From Anaerolineales bacterium (lineage in GTDB: Bacteria; Chloroflexota; Anaerolineae; Anaerolineales; UBA6663), in assembly GCA_016789175.1 (NCBI GenBank), contig JAEURK010000398.1, forward strand, positions 1 to 35,725: a stretch of DNA of 35,725 bases, written 5' to 3'. A program made the translations under genes and the position numbers. Each line of letters begins with the position of its first letter. The stretch's first letter is position 1. A model generated the notes under the pieces. The model did not search any database. It was given only the letters and a program-made list of their open reading frames with translations, and had not been told where the DNA came from. This document shows, in pieces, positions 7,750-16,696 of the stretch.

Positions 7750-8757
7750 TTACAGCTTGCTCGCGACCATGGCCGTGATATCGGCCAGGCGGGAGGCGTA
7801 GCCCCACTCGTTGTCATACCAGGCCACGACCTTGACCAGGTTGCCGAGCACGAGCGTGTCCATCGCGCTGAACACCGACGAGAACTCGGTTCCGCGCAGG
7901 TCGGTGCTGACCAGCGGCAGATCGGTCACGTCGAGGATGCCCTTCATCGAGCCGGCCGCGTATTCGAGCATGGCGGCGCGGATGTCTTCGATGCTGGCTT
8001 CCTTCGTCAGGATGGCCGTGAAGTCGACGACCGAGACGGTGGGCGTCGGGACGCGGAAGGCCATGCCGCCGAACTTGCCCTTGAGCTCCGGGATGACCAG
8101 GCCGACGGCCTTGGCCGCGCCGGTCGCCGAGGGCACGATGTTCTGGGCCGCGGCGCGGGCGTCGCGCAGATCCTTGGCGCCCAGGTCCTGCAACTTCTGC
8201 GAGTTGGTGTAGGCGTGGACGGTGGTCAGCAGACCGCGATCGATGCCGAACTTGTCGTTGAGCACCTTGGCCACCGGCGCGAGGCCGTTGGTCGTGCAGG
8301 ACGCGTTCGAGATCACGTGGTGTTTGGCCGGATCGTACTTGTCGGCGTTGACGCCCAGGACGACCGTGATGTCTTCATTCTTGGCCGGGGCCGAGATGAT
8401 GACCTTCTTGGCGCCGCCGGCGTCGATGTGCCCGCGCGCCTTGGTGGCATCGGTGAACAGGCCGGTCGACTCGATCACGACGTCGACGCCCATGTCGCCC
8501 CACTTGATGGCGTTCAAATCGCGCTCGGCCGTGACCTTGACGGTCTTGCCGTCGACGACGATGTTGCCGTCCTTCGATTCGACCGTGTGCGGGAACTCGC
8601 CATAGGTCGAGTCGTACTTGAGCAGGTGGGCGTTGATCGACGAGTCAAACAGGTCGTTGACCGCCACCACCTCGATCTCGCTGTCGTGTCGCCCCTTGAT
8701 CGTGCGATACACGAGCCGCCCAATGCGGCCAAATCCGTTGATGCCAACCTTAATCAT
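7750..8757 (-). CDS. gap: Glyceraldehyde-3-phosphate dehydrogenase, type I
   Basis: The product has 335 residues. The Rossmann start [15 protein letters not shown] is followed by VVAVNDLFD, whose Asp fits NAD+ preference. The catalytic thiol is C154 in [12 protein letters not shown], and the catalytic His lies in [12 protein letters not shown]. The C-terminus [15 protein letters not shown] is the family signature. I chose ATG at 8757 because AAGGAG ends 9 nt before it; an in-frame GTG at 8766 would sit only 1-2 nt after the ribosome site. The gene leads gap-pgk-tpiA and starts 36 nt after yvcK, an arrangement also known in Actinobacteria, where yvcK, whiA, gap, pgk and tpiA are neighbours. 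Confidence 0.98.
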   Translation of the reverse strand: MIKVGINGFGRIGRLVYRTIKGRHDSEIEVVAVNDLFDSSINAHLLKYDSTYGEFPHTVESKDGNIVVDGKTVKVTAERDLNAIKWGDMGVDVVIESTGLFTDATKARGHIDAGGAKKVIISAPAKNEDITVVLGVNADKYDPAKHHVISNASCTTNGLAPVAKVLNDKFGIDRGLLTTVHAYTNSQKLQDLGAKDLRDARAAAQNIVPSATGAAKAVGLVIPELKGKFGGMAFRVPTPTVSVVDFTAILTKEASIEDIRAAMLEYAAGSMKGILDVTDLPLVSTDLRGTEFSSVFSAMDTLVLGNLVKVVAWYDNEWGYASRLADITAMVASKL

Positions 8758-8793
8758 GGAAGTCACTCCTTCTGGGAATGGGTGTTGCGTCCT

Positions 8794-10134
8794 TCAAAAA
8801 GACGACGAGCGCCTTTGGTCCAACAATTCTAGCAGAGCCGCGGCCAGCTTCTCCGAGTCGTGCCGCCAGGGCCGGTCTGAGTCGATCAGATCAGCCAGCA
8901 CCACCTCGGCCTCCGGCCCGGGCCGCATCGCAGGCCCAGCCTGCGCCGTTGAATGCGCCGCGGAATGCGCCGCCACCGTCGGGGCTACCCAACGCAACTG
9001 CGGCAGGAGCTCGCCGGTCCGGTTCGCATTGGCCATCACCACCGGGAACAGCCCTGGCCGGGTATGGCGGTCGATCGCGCGTGCGTGCGCGCCCACATCA
9101 TAGTCATCGGTCTCGCCGGGCTGGGTCGCTGTATTGCACACATAGACCTTCAACCCATGGCTGGCCCCGATCGCGGCCGCCAGATCCGGCACCAGCAGGT
9201 TCGGGATCAGGCTGGTGTACAGGCTCCCAGGCCCGAGCACGATCAGGTCCGCGTTGAGCACGGCCTTGAGCACCGGCGGATAAGCCGCCGGATCCTCCGG
9301 CCGCAATGACACCCGTTGGATCGCGCCCACCGAATGACCAAGCCGCGACTCGCCCTCGACCACGGCCGTCCCCGTCTCGCCCGCTACCTCGCCAATCAAG
9401 GTGACGTTGCGCAGGGTCGAGGGCAGCACCTGACCGCGGATGTTAAGGACCTTGCTCGACTCGACCAGGGCGGACTCAAACGAGCCCGTCACCTGGGCCA
9501 TCGCGGTGATGAACAGGTTGCCGAGCGGATGTCCGCCGACGTCCTGGCTACCCGCGAACCGATACTGAAACAATTGCGTGACCAACGACTCGTCGTCGGC
9601 CAGCGCCGCGATACAGTTCCGAAAGTCGCCGGGTGGCAGCACGCCGAGCGTCGAGCGCAGCCGCCCCGAGGACCCGCCGTCATCGGCTACCGTCACCACC
9701 GCCGTGATGTTCGACGTGTAGTGCTTCAGGCCGCGCAACAGAGTCGACAACCCTGTGCCGCCACCGATCGCCACGATCCGCGGACCGCGCCCGCGGCGAC
9801 GATATTCGCTCACTGCCAGGGCCACGCTCTGCCCCGGTCGCACGAACGGCGCCAGCAGGGCCGCGTTCAAACGCGTCAACGACCACGCCAGCAACCCCAG
9901 CCCAACCGCGCCCAGGATCACGGCCCGGATCGGTCGTGCCAGGAACTGCAGGGTCAGCACAGCGATGACCGGCGGCAACGCCACCTCGCGGTAGACGTCG
10001 ACCAACAGGTATGCCAATCCCAGACCCAGGAACGTGATGGCCAGCAACAACACCGCCAGCCAACGCTTGATCCCGAGGCCGACCGGCAACCAGTTGCGCC
10101 AGGCGGGTGGCTTAGCCATCCAGCCTCGGCGCAT
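8794..10134 (-). CDS. yvcK: YvcK/CofD-like central-carbon regulator with membrane-anchored N-terminus
   Basis: The product has up to 446 residues. An N-terminal region of about 110 residues with two to three hydrophobic segments (about 23-45, 51-67 and 70-87) precedes the YvcK domain. That domain starts IVAIGGGTGLSTLLRGLK (120-137), followed by VVTVADDGGSSGRLR and LPPGDFRNCIAAL, then the GHPLGNLF and LVVLGPGSLYTSL-type motifs (here IVLGPGSLYTSLIPNLLV). YvcK proteins bind UDP-sugars and are needed for growth on gluconeogenic carbon and for wall synthesis in Firmicutes and Actinobacteria. The start could be ATG 10134 or ATG 10119; GAGG sits just before the second. It lies directly upstream of gap, fitting a central-carbon role. 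RapZ and WhiA, its usual partners, are absent here. Confidence 0.93.
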   Translation of the reverse strand: MRRGWMAKPPAWRNWLPVGLGIKRWLAVLLLAITFLGLGLAYLLVDVYREVALPPVIAVLTLQFLARPIRAVILGAVGLGLLAWSLTRLNAALLAPFVRPGQSVALAVSEYRRRGRGPRIVAIGGGTGLSTLLRGLKHYTSNITAVVTVADDGGSSGRLRSTLGVLPPGDFRNCIAALADDESLVTQLFQYRFAGSQDVGGHPLGNLFITAMAQVTGSFESALVESSKVLNIRGQVLPSTLRNVTLIGEVAGETGTAVVEGESRLGHSVGAIQRVSLRPEDPAAYPPVLKAVLNADLIVLGPGSLYTSLIPNLLVPDLAAAIGASHGLKVYVCNTATQPGETDDYDVGAHARAIDRHTRPGLFPVVMANANRTGELLPQLRWVAPTVAAHSAAHSTAQAGPAMRPGPEAEVVLADLIDSDRPWRHDSEKLAAALLELLDQRRSSSF

Positions 10135-10193
10135 TCGGCTTCAGACCAAAGTTCATTTTGCCTCTCGACTTGGGCGTCGAATAGTGACGAACA

Positions 10194-10682
10194 TCAATTG
10201 TCTCTGTTGGCGGATTCGCCCCATGACCGAAACGGGTGACGGCTGAGTGCTGCATTGGTGTAACGCCGGTCGGCCGTGACCTCGGCGCCGACCCAGGGCG
10301 GCAAAGTCACGGGTTGGTCGGCGCGCTCGAGCTCGACCTCGGCCACGATCAGTCCGGCGTTGTCGCCCAGAAACTCGTCGACCTCCCAGACCAGCCCGTG
10401 GTAGAGGCGCCGGTAGCGCAGCTTGTCGACCAGACCGCCCCGCACCAGGTTGGCCAACATCGCATCGGCGTCGACGACCGGGATCTCATACTCGAATTCC
10501 GGGCGCTCCGGCCCACTCGCCGGCCCCTTGATCGTCAGGTAGCCGTGCTCACCGGCCCGTCGGACACGCACCGTCAGCCCGCCGTCGGCCATCAGGTAGC
10601 CCTGCCGATACGGTACGCCTGCGGGACCGGGCCGCCAGCCGTCGTCACTTAACAGGAACTTGCGCTCGATCTCGATTCCCAT
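10194..10682 (-). CDS. CYTH domain protein (triphosphate tunnel metalloenzyme family)
   Basis: The product has 162 residues and begins MGIEIERKFLL, the ExExK signature of CYTH/triphosphate tunnel enzymes. These use a beta-barrel tunnel of acidic and basic residues to bind inorganic or organic triphosphates and metal. Further barrel strands show alternating charged residues: LTVRVRR, YLTIKGP, FEYEIPV, KLRYRR, WEVDEFLGDNAGLIVAEVELE. The family includes adenylate cyclase class IV, thiamine triphosphatase and tripolyphosphatase; sequence alone does not choose between them, though tripolyphosphatase-type activity is common for short bacterial members. ATG 10682 is preferred over an upstream extension because a GACAAT box ends 7 nt before it and the signature then starts the protein. 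It is first in the yvcK-gap-pgk-tpiA run, 59 nt before yvcK. Confidence 0.9.
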   Translation of the reverse strand: MGIEIERKFLLSDDGWRPGPAGVPYRQGYLMADGGLTVRVRRAGEHGYLTIKGPASGPERPEFEYEIPVVDADAMLANLVRGGLVDKLRYRRLYHGLVWEVDEFLGDNAGLIVAEVELERADQPVTLPPWVGAEVTADRRYTNAALSRHPFRSWGESANRDN

Positions 10683-10689
10683 ACCTGCT

Positions 10690-10695
10690 ATTGTC
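10690..10695 (-). promoter_or_regulatory. -10 box for the CYTH gene, leaderless-type spacing
   Basis: GACAAT on the minus strand is followed by a 7-nt gap and the ATG at 10682. This could be the main promoter of the whole minus-strand glycolytic run. Confidence 0.5.
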
Positions 10696-10750
10696 GTGCA
10701 AGGTTGCCTTGTGTCAAATCCGACCCGCGGCTGCGGTGGCAACCTTCCGA

Positions 10751-10843
10751 CGGTGGCGACGCAGCACGCGAGTCCGACAGGAGATCCTTCGAGCCCACCC
10801 CCTCGTCGTCACGGCCAGTGTGCCTCGGGCCCTCTGGATGACA
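10751..10843 (+). repeat. 93-bp repeat, first direct copy
   Basis: This 93-nt segment matches 11015-11107 at 92 of 93 positions (only ACGGCC against ATGGCC differs). It runs from CGGTGGCGACGCAGCACGCG through GGAGATCCTTCG to CCTCTGGATGACA. Confidence 0.95.
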
Positions 10844-10927
10844 CACGCCCCGGGCGGCATCCGCGCTGCTGGATGACACGTGCGCCTGGATTGCCCCCGC
10901 GCTTTGAAAGACACCTCTGATCGTCCG

Positions 10928-11107
10928 TGTCATCCAGAGCGCCCAAGACGCCTTGTGGACCCGGCGCGGTGAGGGCGCGAAGGATCTCCGTTCAGGCGCC
11001 TCCGCGCGCTCAACCGGTGGCGACGCAGCACGCGAGTCCGACAGGAGATCCTTCGAGCCCACCCCCTCGTCGTCATGGCCAGTGTGCCTCGGGCCCTCTG
11101 GATGACA
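10928..11107. mobile_element. 180-bp inverted-repeat element (MITE-like), with second 93-bp copy
   Basis: The element begins TGTCATCCAGAGCGCCC and ends GGGCCCTCTGGATGACA, terminal inverted repeats matching at 16 of 17 positions. Its left half is an inverted, diverged copy of the family (GAAGGATCTCC) and its right half (11015-11107) is the second 93-bp direct copy. The left half is closer to copies near 1430 and 1940 than to its own right half. No coding sequence is present. Confidence 0.65.
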
Positions 11108-11286
11108 AAGGGCCCGATTGATGACACCGCGCACGCGGCTTGACACTGCGCACGCGGGTGGACGACCGCCCGCGTCGGATGTCGCAGCACACCTTGAGTC
11201 ACACCGGCGGTCAGATGGGGCCGGCATCAGTGGCGCTGCCGCCGGCCGGATGTAGGGCGCTTCGAAACCTTCCACCGGGTCGGCCG

Positions 11287-11292
11287 TATAAT
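11287..11292 (+). promoter_or_regulatory. -10 box for the phosphodiesterase-like gene
   Basis: TATAAT is followed by 14 nt without a Shine-Dalgarno site and then ATG at 11307. The expected leader is about 8 nt, too short for normal ribosome binding. Confidence 0.6.
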
Positions 11293-11306
11293 CGTTTCAC
11301 AACACC

Positions 11307-12791
11307 ATGCCAGCCAAACGCATCCTGATCCTCGACATCGATGGCCTGCGCCGCGACGTGTTCGCCCAGTCGCTCGATGACCCGGCCCAACCTGCCCTGC
11401 AAACCCTGATGGGCGACGCTTCGCGACGGCTGGTGCTTGACCCGCTGAGCACCGCGCCGTCGATCACGTTCTGCGCGCAATCGAGCATGTTCACGGGCCG
11501 GCATCCGGCCGACCACGGCGTGATCGGCAACCAGTTCTTCGATCGCTTCGGCCGGTACGAGAACCGCGGCCCGAAGTTCTACGCCTTCGACGTCGGCGAT
11601 CTGTTGGCGGTCGAGGATGCGCTACGGATCTATCAAGACTCGGACGGCCTGCTCGGCCGGATCTATCCGGCCGGGGTCACCACCCTGCACGAACATGTAC
11701 GCGCCCGCGGCAAACGCTCGGCCACCGTGCATCACATGGTTGGGCGCGGCGCCGACGTCTGGATCAAGCCGGACCTGATCCAAATCGCGCGCGCTGTCAA
11801 AGGCGGCGGTCTGTTTGGGCTCGAGCCGAGCGCCTTCGACTCCGAGATGACCGACAAGGCCATCGCCCTGCTCCGCTCCGGCGATCGGCCCGATGTGCTG
11901 ACCCTGTACTTCCTCGGCCTCGATCAACACAGCCATCACAACGGGCCCGGCGAGCAGCTGGCTTACATGCGTCAGCATGTCGGCCCGCCGCTGGCGCGCC
12001 TGGTCGCCACGCTCGAGCTGCTGAACCTGCTCGAGGACACGCTGGTCGTCGTTGCCTCAGATCATGGCCAGTACGCGACGCCCAGCGATACCCGCCATTC
12101 GCTGCGCCTGAGCTTCCCGTTCGATCGCGAGCTCGCGCACGTCTTCGACTCGCTCGGGCTCGACGTCCATGATTACCCGGGCGAGTCGCCGGATTGCGAC
12201 GCCGTGGTCGCCAGCAACGGCGCGCTGGCCTACGTGTATCTGCGTCGCCCAGGCCATCCCTGGGCCACCCCGCCGCGTTTTGAGACCGATGTGCGCCGCG
12301 TTGCCAAGGCGTTTTGGGACGCGCATCTGACCGGCGCCCACAGCGACGAATTGCGCGGCACGCTCAGCGGCATCCTGGCTCGCGACGTCGAGCGCGAGGG
12401 CTGGGCCGCGCCTCACCAGTCGATCGACTCGGCTGGCCGGCTTCATGTGCTCGAGGATGCCTTCGCCACCCAGGAGGGACACACGGTCGTCCAGGCCGCG
12501 CGCCGCTTGCGCGCCAGTCAAAGCGATCTCAGCCCGGATCTGGTCTTGTTGTCGAACTACACCGAGGGGTTTTACTTCAGCCCGCCGCTGCTGGGCATGC
12601 ACGGGGGATTGCATCCCGACGATTCGGGCGCAACCCTGGCCTTCGGTTTCGCCAAAGTCGGGGACCCCGCGCCGGCCGCAGCCGTGCTGCACGCGGTCGA
12701 GCATGCGATCATGGCCCGCAGCCGCGCCGAAGATCGCGCAGTCAGTGTGGCCGACCTGACGACCGGCGTGCTGGCTGCCCTCGACGCCTGA
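11307..12791 (+). CDS. Alkaline phosphatase superfamily enzyme (type I phosphodiesterase/nucleotide pyrophosphatase-like)
   Basis: The product has 494 residues. Metal- and phosphate-site motifs of the superfamily are in order: ILILDIDGLRRD (6-17) with the first metal Asp; STAPSITFCAQSSMFTGRHP with the nucleophile region and the usual GxxPxxHGVIGN follow-up; LYFLGLDQHSHHNGP with metal Asp and His; VVVASDHGQY with the Asp-His pair; and GMHGGLHPDD with the last His. These fit the nucleotide pyrophosphatase/phosphodiesterase branch. The substrate is unknown; lipid-phosphate, nucleotide or glycan-phosphate esters are possible. I see no signal peptide, which is unusual if the enzyme is to work outside the cell. 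It stops 11 nt from the convergent kinase gene; a short GCGCGC hairpin (12797-12811) lies across the gap and that gene's stop. Confidence 0.88.
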   Translation: MPAKRILILDIDGLRRDVFAQSLDDPAQPALQTLMGDASRRLVLDPLSTAPSITFCAQSSMFTGRHPADHGVIGNQFFDRFGRYENRGPKFYAFDVGDLLAVEDALRIYQDSDGLLGRIYPAGVTTLHEHVRARGKRSATVHHMVGRGADVWIKPDLIQIARAVKGGGLFGLEPSAFDSEMTDKAIALLRSGDRPDVLTLYFLGLDQHSHHNGPGEQLAYMRQHVGPPLARLVATLELLNLLEDTLVVVASDHGQYATPSDTRHSLRLSFPFDRELAHVFDSLGLDVHDYPGESPDCDAVVASNGALAYVYLRRPGHPWATPPRFETDVRRVAKAFWDAHLTGAHSDELRGTLSGILARDVEREGWAAPHQSIDSAGRLHVLEDAFATQEGHTVVQAARRLRASQSDLSPDLVLLSNYTEGFYFSPPLLGMHGGLHPDDSGATLAFGFAKVGDPAPAAAVLHAVEHAIMARSRAEDRAVSVADLTTGVLAALDA

Positions 12792-12802
12792 CAACCGCGC
12801 GC

Positions 12803-14866
12803 TCAGCGCGCCAGGGGCACCACAACCTCGAACACACTGCCGCCGCCGGGCGCCGTGCGCGTCAGACGCAGTTCGCCACCCATCAGCAGCATCAAGCGGC
12901 GTGAGATGGCCAGGCCAAGGCCGGTTCCGCCATAACGCCGGGTCGATGAACCGTCGCCCTGCACGAAGGGCTCGAAGATCTCGGCTGCCTTCGATTCCTC
13001 GATCCCGATGCCGGTGTCGGCGACCGTGATCACGACCGCATTGAATCGGTCTGCCACCGTCACCGTCACGGCGCCCTGCTCCGTGAACTTCACCGCGTTG
13101 GAGACAACACCCAGCAGGACCTGGCGCAGCTTGTAAGCATCGGCGCGCACGGTCGGCACCGTCGCCGGCAGGTCCATCTCGATCTCCAGGCCCTTGCGCT
13201 CGGCGTCGTTGCGCGCCATCAGGTACACATCCGCCAGGATCGGGCCGATGTTGACGATCTGGAGGTCGACCTCCATCCGTCCGGCCTCGACCTTGGCGAA
13301 GTCGAGCAGATCCGAGATCAAATACAGCAACCGCTCGGCCGAGAGATGGGCGGTGTTGAGCAGGCGCCGTTCCTCGGCCGGATCGGAGGCCAGGCCGTCG
13401 ATCACGATCTCGAGCGCACCCATGATGGTCGATAGCGGCGTTCGCAATTCGTGCGAGGTGTTGGCCAGGAACTCGCTCTTCAAGCGGCTGGCCTCTTCGG
13501 CGTCCGCCCGCGCCTGCACCAGGTGGGTCATCAACTGCGCGCTGGCCAGGGCCAGGCCGGCCTGCTCGGCGAAGAGCGAGATCATTCGGAGCGCGCGAGG
13601 GCTGAACGCATCCACCCGTGGGCTCTGCAGATCGAGGACGCCGATCACGCGGGTGCTGCCGTCGGCTGAAGTGCCCGTCAGAGGCGTCGCCACCTCCGAG
13701 CGCGTGCGGGCATCGCCCTGCAGATAGCGCGGGTCGTTTACGGCGTCCGGCGCGTAGAGCGACTCGCCGGTGCCGAAGGCCAACGCGATCAGGCCAGGAC
13801 CGCCGGCCGACACAGGGCCATACGCTGCGTCGAAGTCGCCGGCCAGCGCCTTGCATACCAGCGAGACCTCATCCGGTTCAGGCAGATACAAGGCACAGCA
13901 TACCGGCGCCAGTTCGGCCGCCAGGGCCTGCGCGATCGCGCGCACCAGTTGGGCCGAGTCTCCGGAGACCGAAAGCAGCCCGGCTGTCGCGCGGTACAGG
14001 GCGCTGACCTCGGCCGCCGTCGCGCTCAACGCCTGCTCGGCTTGATAACGCTCGGTGACATCGCGCGCGACCAGGCAGACGGTCTTGACCAGGCTGTTCG
14101 CCGACGATACCGGCGCAACCCGCGCCTGGAACCAGTGCTCGCTGCCGCCCAATGTCAGCGGGTACTCCAGGTTCTCGGGTTGCCCGGTGTTGAGCACCCG
14201 CCGTATGGCCGACAGGAACTGCTGCGTCTGGGGTTCCGTGAACAGATCGCTCAGCGCGCGGCCGATCAACTCGGCCCGGGGGCGCATCAGCAAAGTCGTG
14301 TCTTTGGCCCAGACGTTGATGATGGCGCCGCCGCCGTCGATCTCGTACACGATCTCATCGACGGCCGACACCAGTGCCTGCAGCCGCAGTTCGTTGCTGC
14401 GCAGGTTTTCGGCCAACCGCTTTTGGGCCGTGATGTCACGGACGAAAGCCAGGCGCGAGCCGTCGTGCAATCGGAGCGTGCTGACCTCGCACCACAGCAC
14501 CGCGCCGTCTTTCCGTCGCAGTCGGCGTTCGCGACGGCATGGCACGGCGGGCGTTGTCAGGTCCACATCGAAGAGTGAATGAGCGCGATCCTCGGAGGGT
14601 GCCAGCTCCTGGGGGTCAGTACCGATCAGCGCATCGCGCGTTCGACCGACCAGCGAACAGGCCAACCCGTTGACGTCGCGCAAACGGCCGCGCGAGTCGA
14701 GCACAAACACCGGCTCTGGCGACTCCTCGTAGGCGGAAGACCCCGCCGGCGCCTGCAACGTGAGTTCGACCACCAGACGCGCCGCCGCCTGGCGCGTGGT
14801 CTCGGACGCGGGTTGTGACAACAACTCGGCCAATCGATCGAGGATGGGCTGAGACAAGGGCATCAT
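12803..14866 (-). CDS. Histidine kinase: PAS-PAS-GAF-HisKA-HATPase
   Basis: The product has 687 residues and no clear membrane segment, so it is probably a cytoplasmic sensor. It has two PAS domains (about 44-155 and 160-275, the second ending in VCLVARDVTERYQ), one GAF domain (about 290-440), a dimerisation/phosphoacceptor domain with H472 in FLANTSHELRTPL, and a HATPase_c domain with N box (VVSNAVKFT), G1 (DTGIGI), F box (FEPF) and G2 (GGTGLGLAIS). No receiver domain and no response regulator gene lie nearby, so its target is unknown. Its ATG overlaps the stop of the upstream ParB-like/Usp gene by 4 nt (ATGA), so the two proteins are translated together and probably act in one pathway. Confidence 0.95.
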   Translation of the reverse strand: MMPLSQPILDRLAELLSQPASETTRQAAARLVVELTLQAPAGSSAYEESPEPVFVLDSRGRLRDVNGLACSLVGRTRDALIGTDPQELAPSEDRAHSLFDVDLTTPAVPCRRERRLRRKDGAVLWCEVSTLRLHDGSRLAFVRDITAQKRLAENLRSNELRLQALVSAVDEIVYEIDGGGAIINVWAKDTTLLMRPRAELIGRALSDLFTEPQTQQFLSAIRRVLNTGQPENLEYPLTLGGSEHWFQARVAPVSSANSLVKTVCLVARDVTERYQAEQALSATAAEVSALYRATAGLLSVSGDSAQLVRAIAQALAAELAPVCCALYLPEPDEVSLVCKALAGDFDAAYGPVSAGGPGLIALAFGTGESLYAPDAVNDPRYLQGDARTRSEVATPLTGTSADGSTRVIGVLDLQSPRVDAFSPRALRMISLFAEQAGLALASAQLMTHLVQARADAEEASRLKSEFLANTSHELRTPLSTIMGALEIVIDGLASDPAEERRLLNTAHLSAERLLYLISDLLDFAKVEAGRMEVDLQIVNIGPILADVYLMARNDAERKGLEIEMDLPATVPTVRADAYKLRQVLLGVVSNAVKFTEQGAVTVTVADRFNAVVITVADTGIGIEESKAAEIFEPFVQGDGSSTRRYGGTGLGLAISRRLMLLMGGELRLTRTAPGGGSVFEVVVPLAR

Positions 14867-16626
14867 CGACAGATCAACACCGGGCGATCAGTCTCTCGCA
14901 ACACGCGATCGACGGCGCTGCCCACCATCACTTCGATGGCTGGATGCGCGCCGTACCCTCCCAGAACGTAGAGACCGACGTTCCGCTCCCGCCCCAAGTG
15001 TAGGACGGCTTCGGCCGTTGCGCCATCTTGTACGACGTAATCAGCCGTCAACTCGTGAAACTCCAGGTAGTCGCGCGCAAATCGCTGCGCGTCCTCGCCG
15101 ACACCGCCCTCTCGGATCGACACAACAATCAGGTCGAGCGACCACGAGCCGGCCAGATAAGCGGCGACGAACAGGGCCTCCTTGGATTTCGGGCTGCCGT
15201 CAAAGGCGACCAGGGCCGAGGTCGTATCGAGCCTGACCGCTGGCACGGCCAACACCGGTCGCGGGCTACGTCGAATCACGGCGCTGAAGCCGGACGTCAG
15301 CCGATCGGCCACCCCGGCCCCTGGCGGGTGGGCCAGATTCAGAATCACCAGGTCGACCAGAGTCGCGCGCTCGCAGATCTTGTCGGTCAGATCGCCGGCC
15401 TCGATCGCCAGCCGGCCCTCGACACCGGCTTCCACGCAGCGCCTCTCGAAACCTTCCTGGACCGCCAGCGCCTCAGCACCGGTGCGGGCAGACTCACCAG
15501 TGACGACATGCAACCCAAAAAGCGTGGCCTGCTCGCGGCGCGCCACGTCCAGGGCCTGATCCAGCGCCTGCCAGCTGGTGACGCCGCCGCTGATCGGCAC
15601 CAGGATATCGGGGAAGAGCCGGTCCAAATAGCGCTGCTCCAGCCGGCTGCGGCGCCACACGCCCGGCGCCGGGCCGCTTTGCAGGCCAGAAGGCACGACG
15701 GCGCGTAGAATCCGGCCGCCAAGCTGCGTCTGCGGCTCGATCTTGAAGCCCTCGGCCAGCGCACCCGCCAGGGCCGAGGCGCTGACCTTCCACCCCAACT
15801 CTCGGCGCAGGTCTTCGGTGTGGTCGACGATCCAGATGTAAAGGTCGGTCTCGGTTCGATCCGGGTGATCGCGCAGCAAGCCCATATCCCGGATGATGGT
15901 CACGATCGGCTGATAGGCCTCATCCACCCAGGCTGCGGCAGCGTCCTCTATATCGACGGCCCGGCCAGAGCGCTCGCTCATGACATAGCGCTGTACGTCG
16001 ATGTAGGTCAGCAACCGTTCATATTGGCCGGCGACGCTGACGCTCAGGTCGATGCCCGGACGTGAGATCGACAGGTGCGTGCGTTCCAGGAACTCGGCAT
16101 ACTCGGCCTTGTGGAGCAACTCGTCGGGCTGCGTGTCTGGCGCGAACGGGACGTCCGTCAACACCTCGGTCACGTAGGCCTGAATCTGCGTCTGCCCAAG
16201 CGTGCGCGCGACCGAGACGCGATGGTGGCCGTCGCGTACAAAAAAGGCCTCGCCGATCTTGTAGACCTCGATCGGCGGCATGCCGGTGAACCCCGGATCC
16301 TCGGTCACTGACCGAACCCTGGCCCACCGCTCCTCGTCACTGGGTTGCAACGGCAGGAAATCTCGGGTGAAATCGACAGTGCGATTGACCGTACCGACGA
16401 TGGCGTCGATCGGGATGTCCTGCACGCCCCGGGATGTGACTTCCGACGCCCGCAGGCGGCGGCGAACATCGTCGAAGGACAGGAGGTCGACCGACCGACC
16501 GCTGATCCGGGCCAAAATCGCGGCCATGACGGCTTGTTGGCGCGCCCGATTAAAGTCGTTGCGCGCGGCATTGAGGTTTTCGTTCACACGCGGCCTATCC
16601 GATGCGGTCGTCCGCCCCGTTTGCAC
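14863..16626 (-). CDS. ParB-like N-terminal domain fused to tandem universal stress (Usp) domains
   Basis: The product has up to 587 residues. The first part has a ParB/Srx-like fold signature: DIPIDAIVGTV (70-80), PPIEVYKIGEAFFV, then RDGHHRVSVARTLG (131-144), the conserved nucleotide-binding or hydrolytic patch of ParB-like proteins. A middle region (about 165-330, with DLYIWIVDHTEDLRRELGW) follows, then two UspA domains. The first (about 340-480) starts DILVPISGGVTSWQALDQA; the second (about 485-587) has LVAFDGSPKSKEALFVAAY and ends LGGYGAHPAIEVMVGSAVDRVL. The family is, as I recall, known from Chloroflexota, but its role is not. Starts are uncertain: GTG 16626 or GTG 16587 (VNENLNAARN). 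It is coupled by ATGA to the kinase downstream and divergent from a second kinase. Confidence 0.85.
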   Translation of the reverse strand: MQTGRTTASDRPRVNENLNAARNDFNRARQQAVMAAILARISGRSVDLLSFDDVRRRLRASEVTSRGVQDIPIDAIVGTVNRTVDFTRDFLPLQPSDEERWARVRSVTEDPGFTGMPPIEVYKIGEAFFVRDGHHRVSVARTLGQTQIQAYVTEVLTDVPFAPDTQPDELLHKAEYAEFLERTHLSISRPGIDLSVSVAGQYERLLTYIDVQRYVMSERSGRAVDIEDAAAAWVDEAYQPIVTIIRDMGLLRDHPDRTETDLYIWIVDHTEDLRRELGWKVSASALAGALAEGFKIEPQTQLGGRILRAVVPSGLQSGPAPGVWRRSRLEQRYLDRLFPDILVPISGGVTSWQALDQALDVARREQATLFGLHVVTGESARTGAEALAVQEGFERRCVEAGVEGRLAIEAGDLTDKICERATLVDLVILNLAHPPGAGVADRLTSGFSAVIRRSPRPVLAVPAVRLDTTSALVAFDGSPKSKEALFVAAYLAGSWSLDLIVVSIREGGVGEDAQRFARDYLEFHELTADYVVQDGATAEAVLHLGRERNVGLYVLGGYGAHPAIEVMVGSAVDRVLRETDRPVLICR

Positions 16627-16682
16627 GCAGATTCAGCCGGATTTCAGGCCGATTTTGCGCTCGCGCCCCCGAAAACGAAGTG

Positions 16683-16688
16683 TATCAT
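16683..16688 (+). promoter_or_regulatory. -10 box for the large kinase, leaderless; overlapping divergent -10
   Basis: TATCAT ends 8 nt before ATG 16697. On the minus strand the same bases shifted by one (16684-16689) read TATGAT and could serve the ParB-like/Usp gene with a leader of about 50-90 nt. Confidence 0.5.
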
Positions 16689-16696
16689 AGAGGCTG

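Larger units (their letters stand above)
10683..11306. other. 624-nt gene-free region with repeat copies
   Basis: It lies between divergent genes and contains both their promoters at its edges. Most of it (10751-11107) is made of copies of the TGTCATCCAGAG / GGAGATCCTTCG repeat family. The remainder (11108-11286) shows no gene, RNA or repeat I can identify. Confidence 0.8.

Noticed and set aside
8758..8766. GTG at 8766 as the gap start
   Set aside because: It overlaps the end of the AAGGAG ribosome site, while ATG 8757 has ideal spacing and the family start [10 protein letters not shown].
7309..8832. A 507-codon plus-strand frame over gap and pgk, and a 465-codon one at 6381-7778
   Set aside because: Both are antisense shadows of highly conserved glycolytic genes, without promoter or ribosome site, and with His/Asp/Arg-rich products typical of reverse-strand reading.
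10751..11107. CRISPR array
   Set aside because: Only three long repeat copies, one inverted, with unequal spacing and no cas genes.
12057..13856. A 599-codon minus-strand frame
   Set aside because: It overlaps the kinase in another frame and the phosphodiesterase-like gene in antisense; both of those have clear domain motifs.
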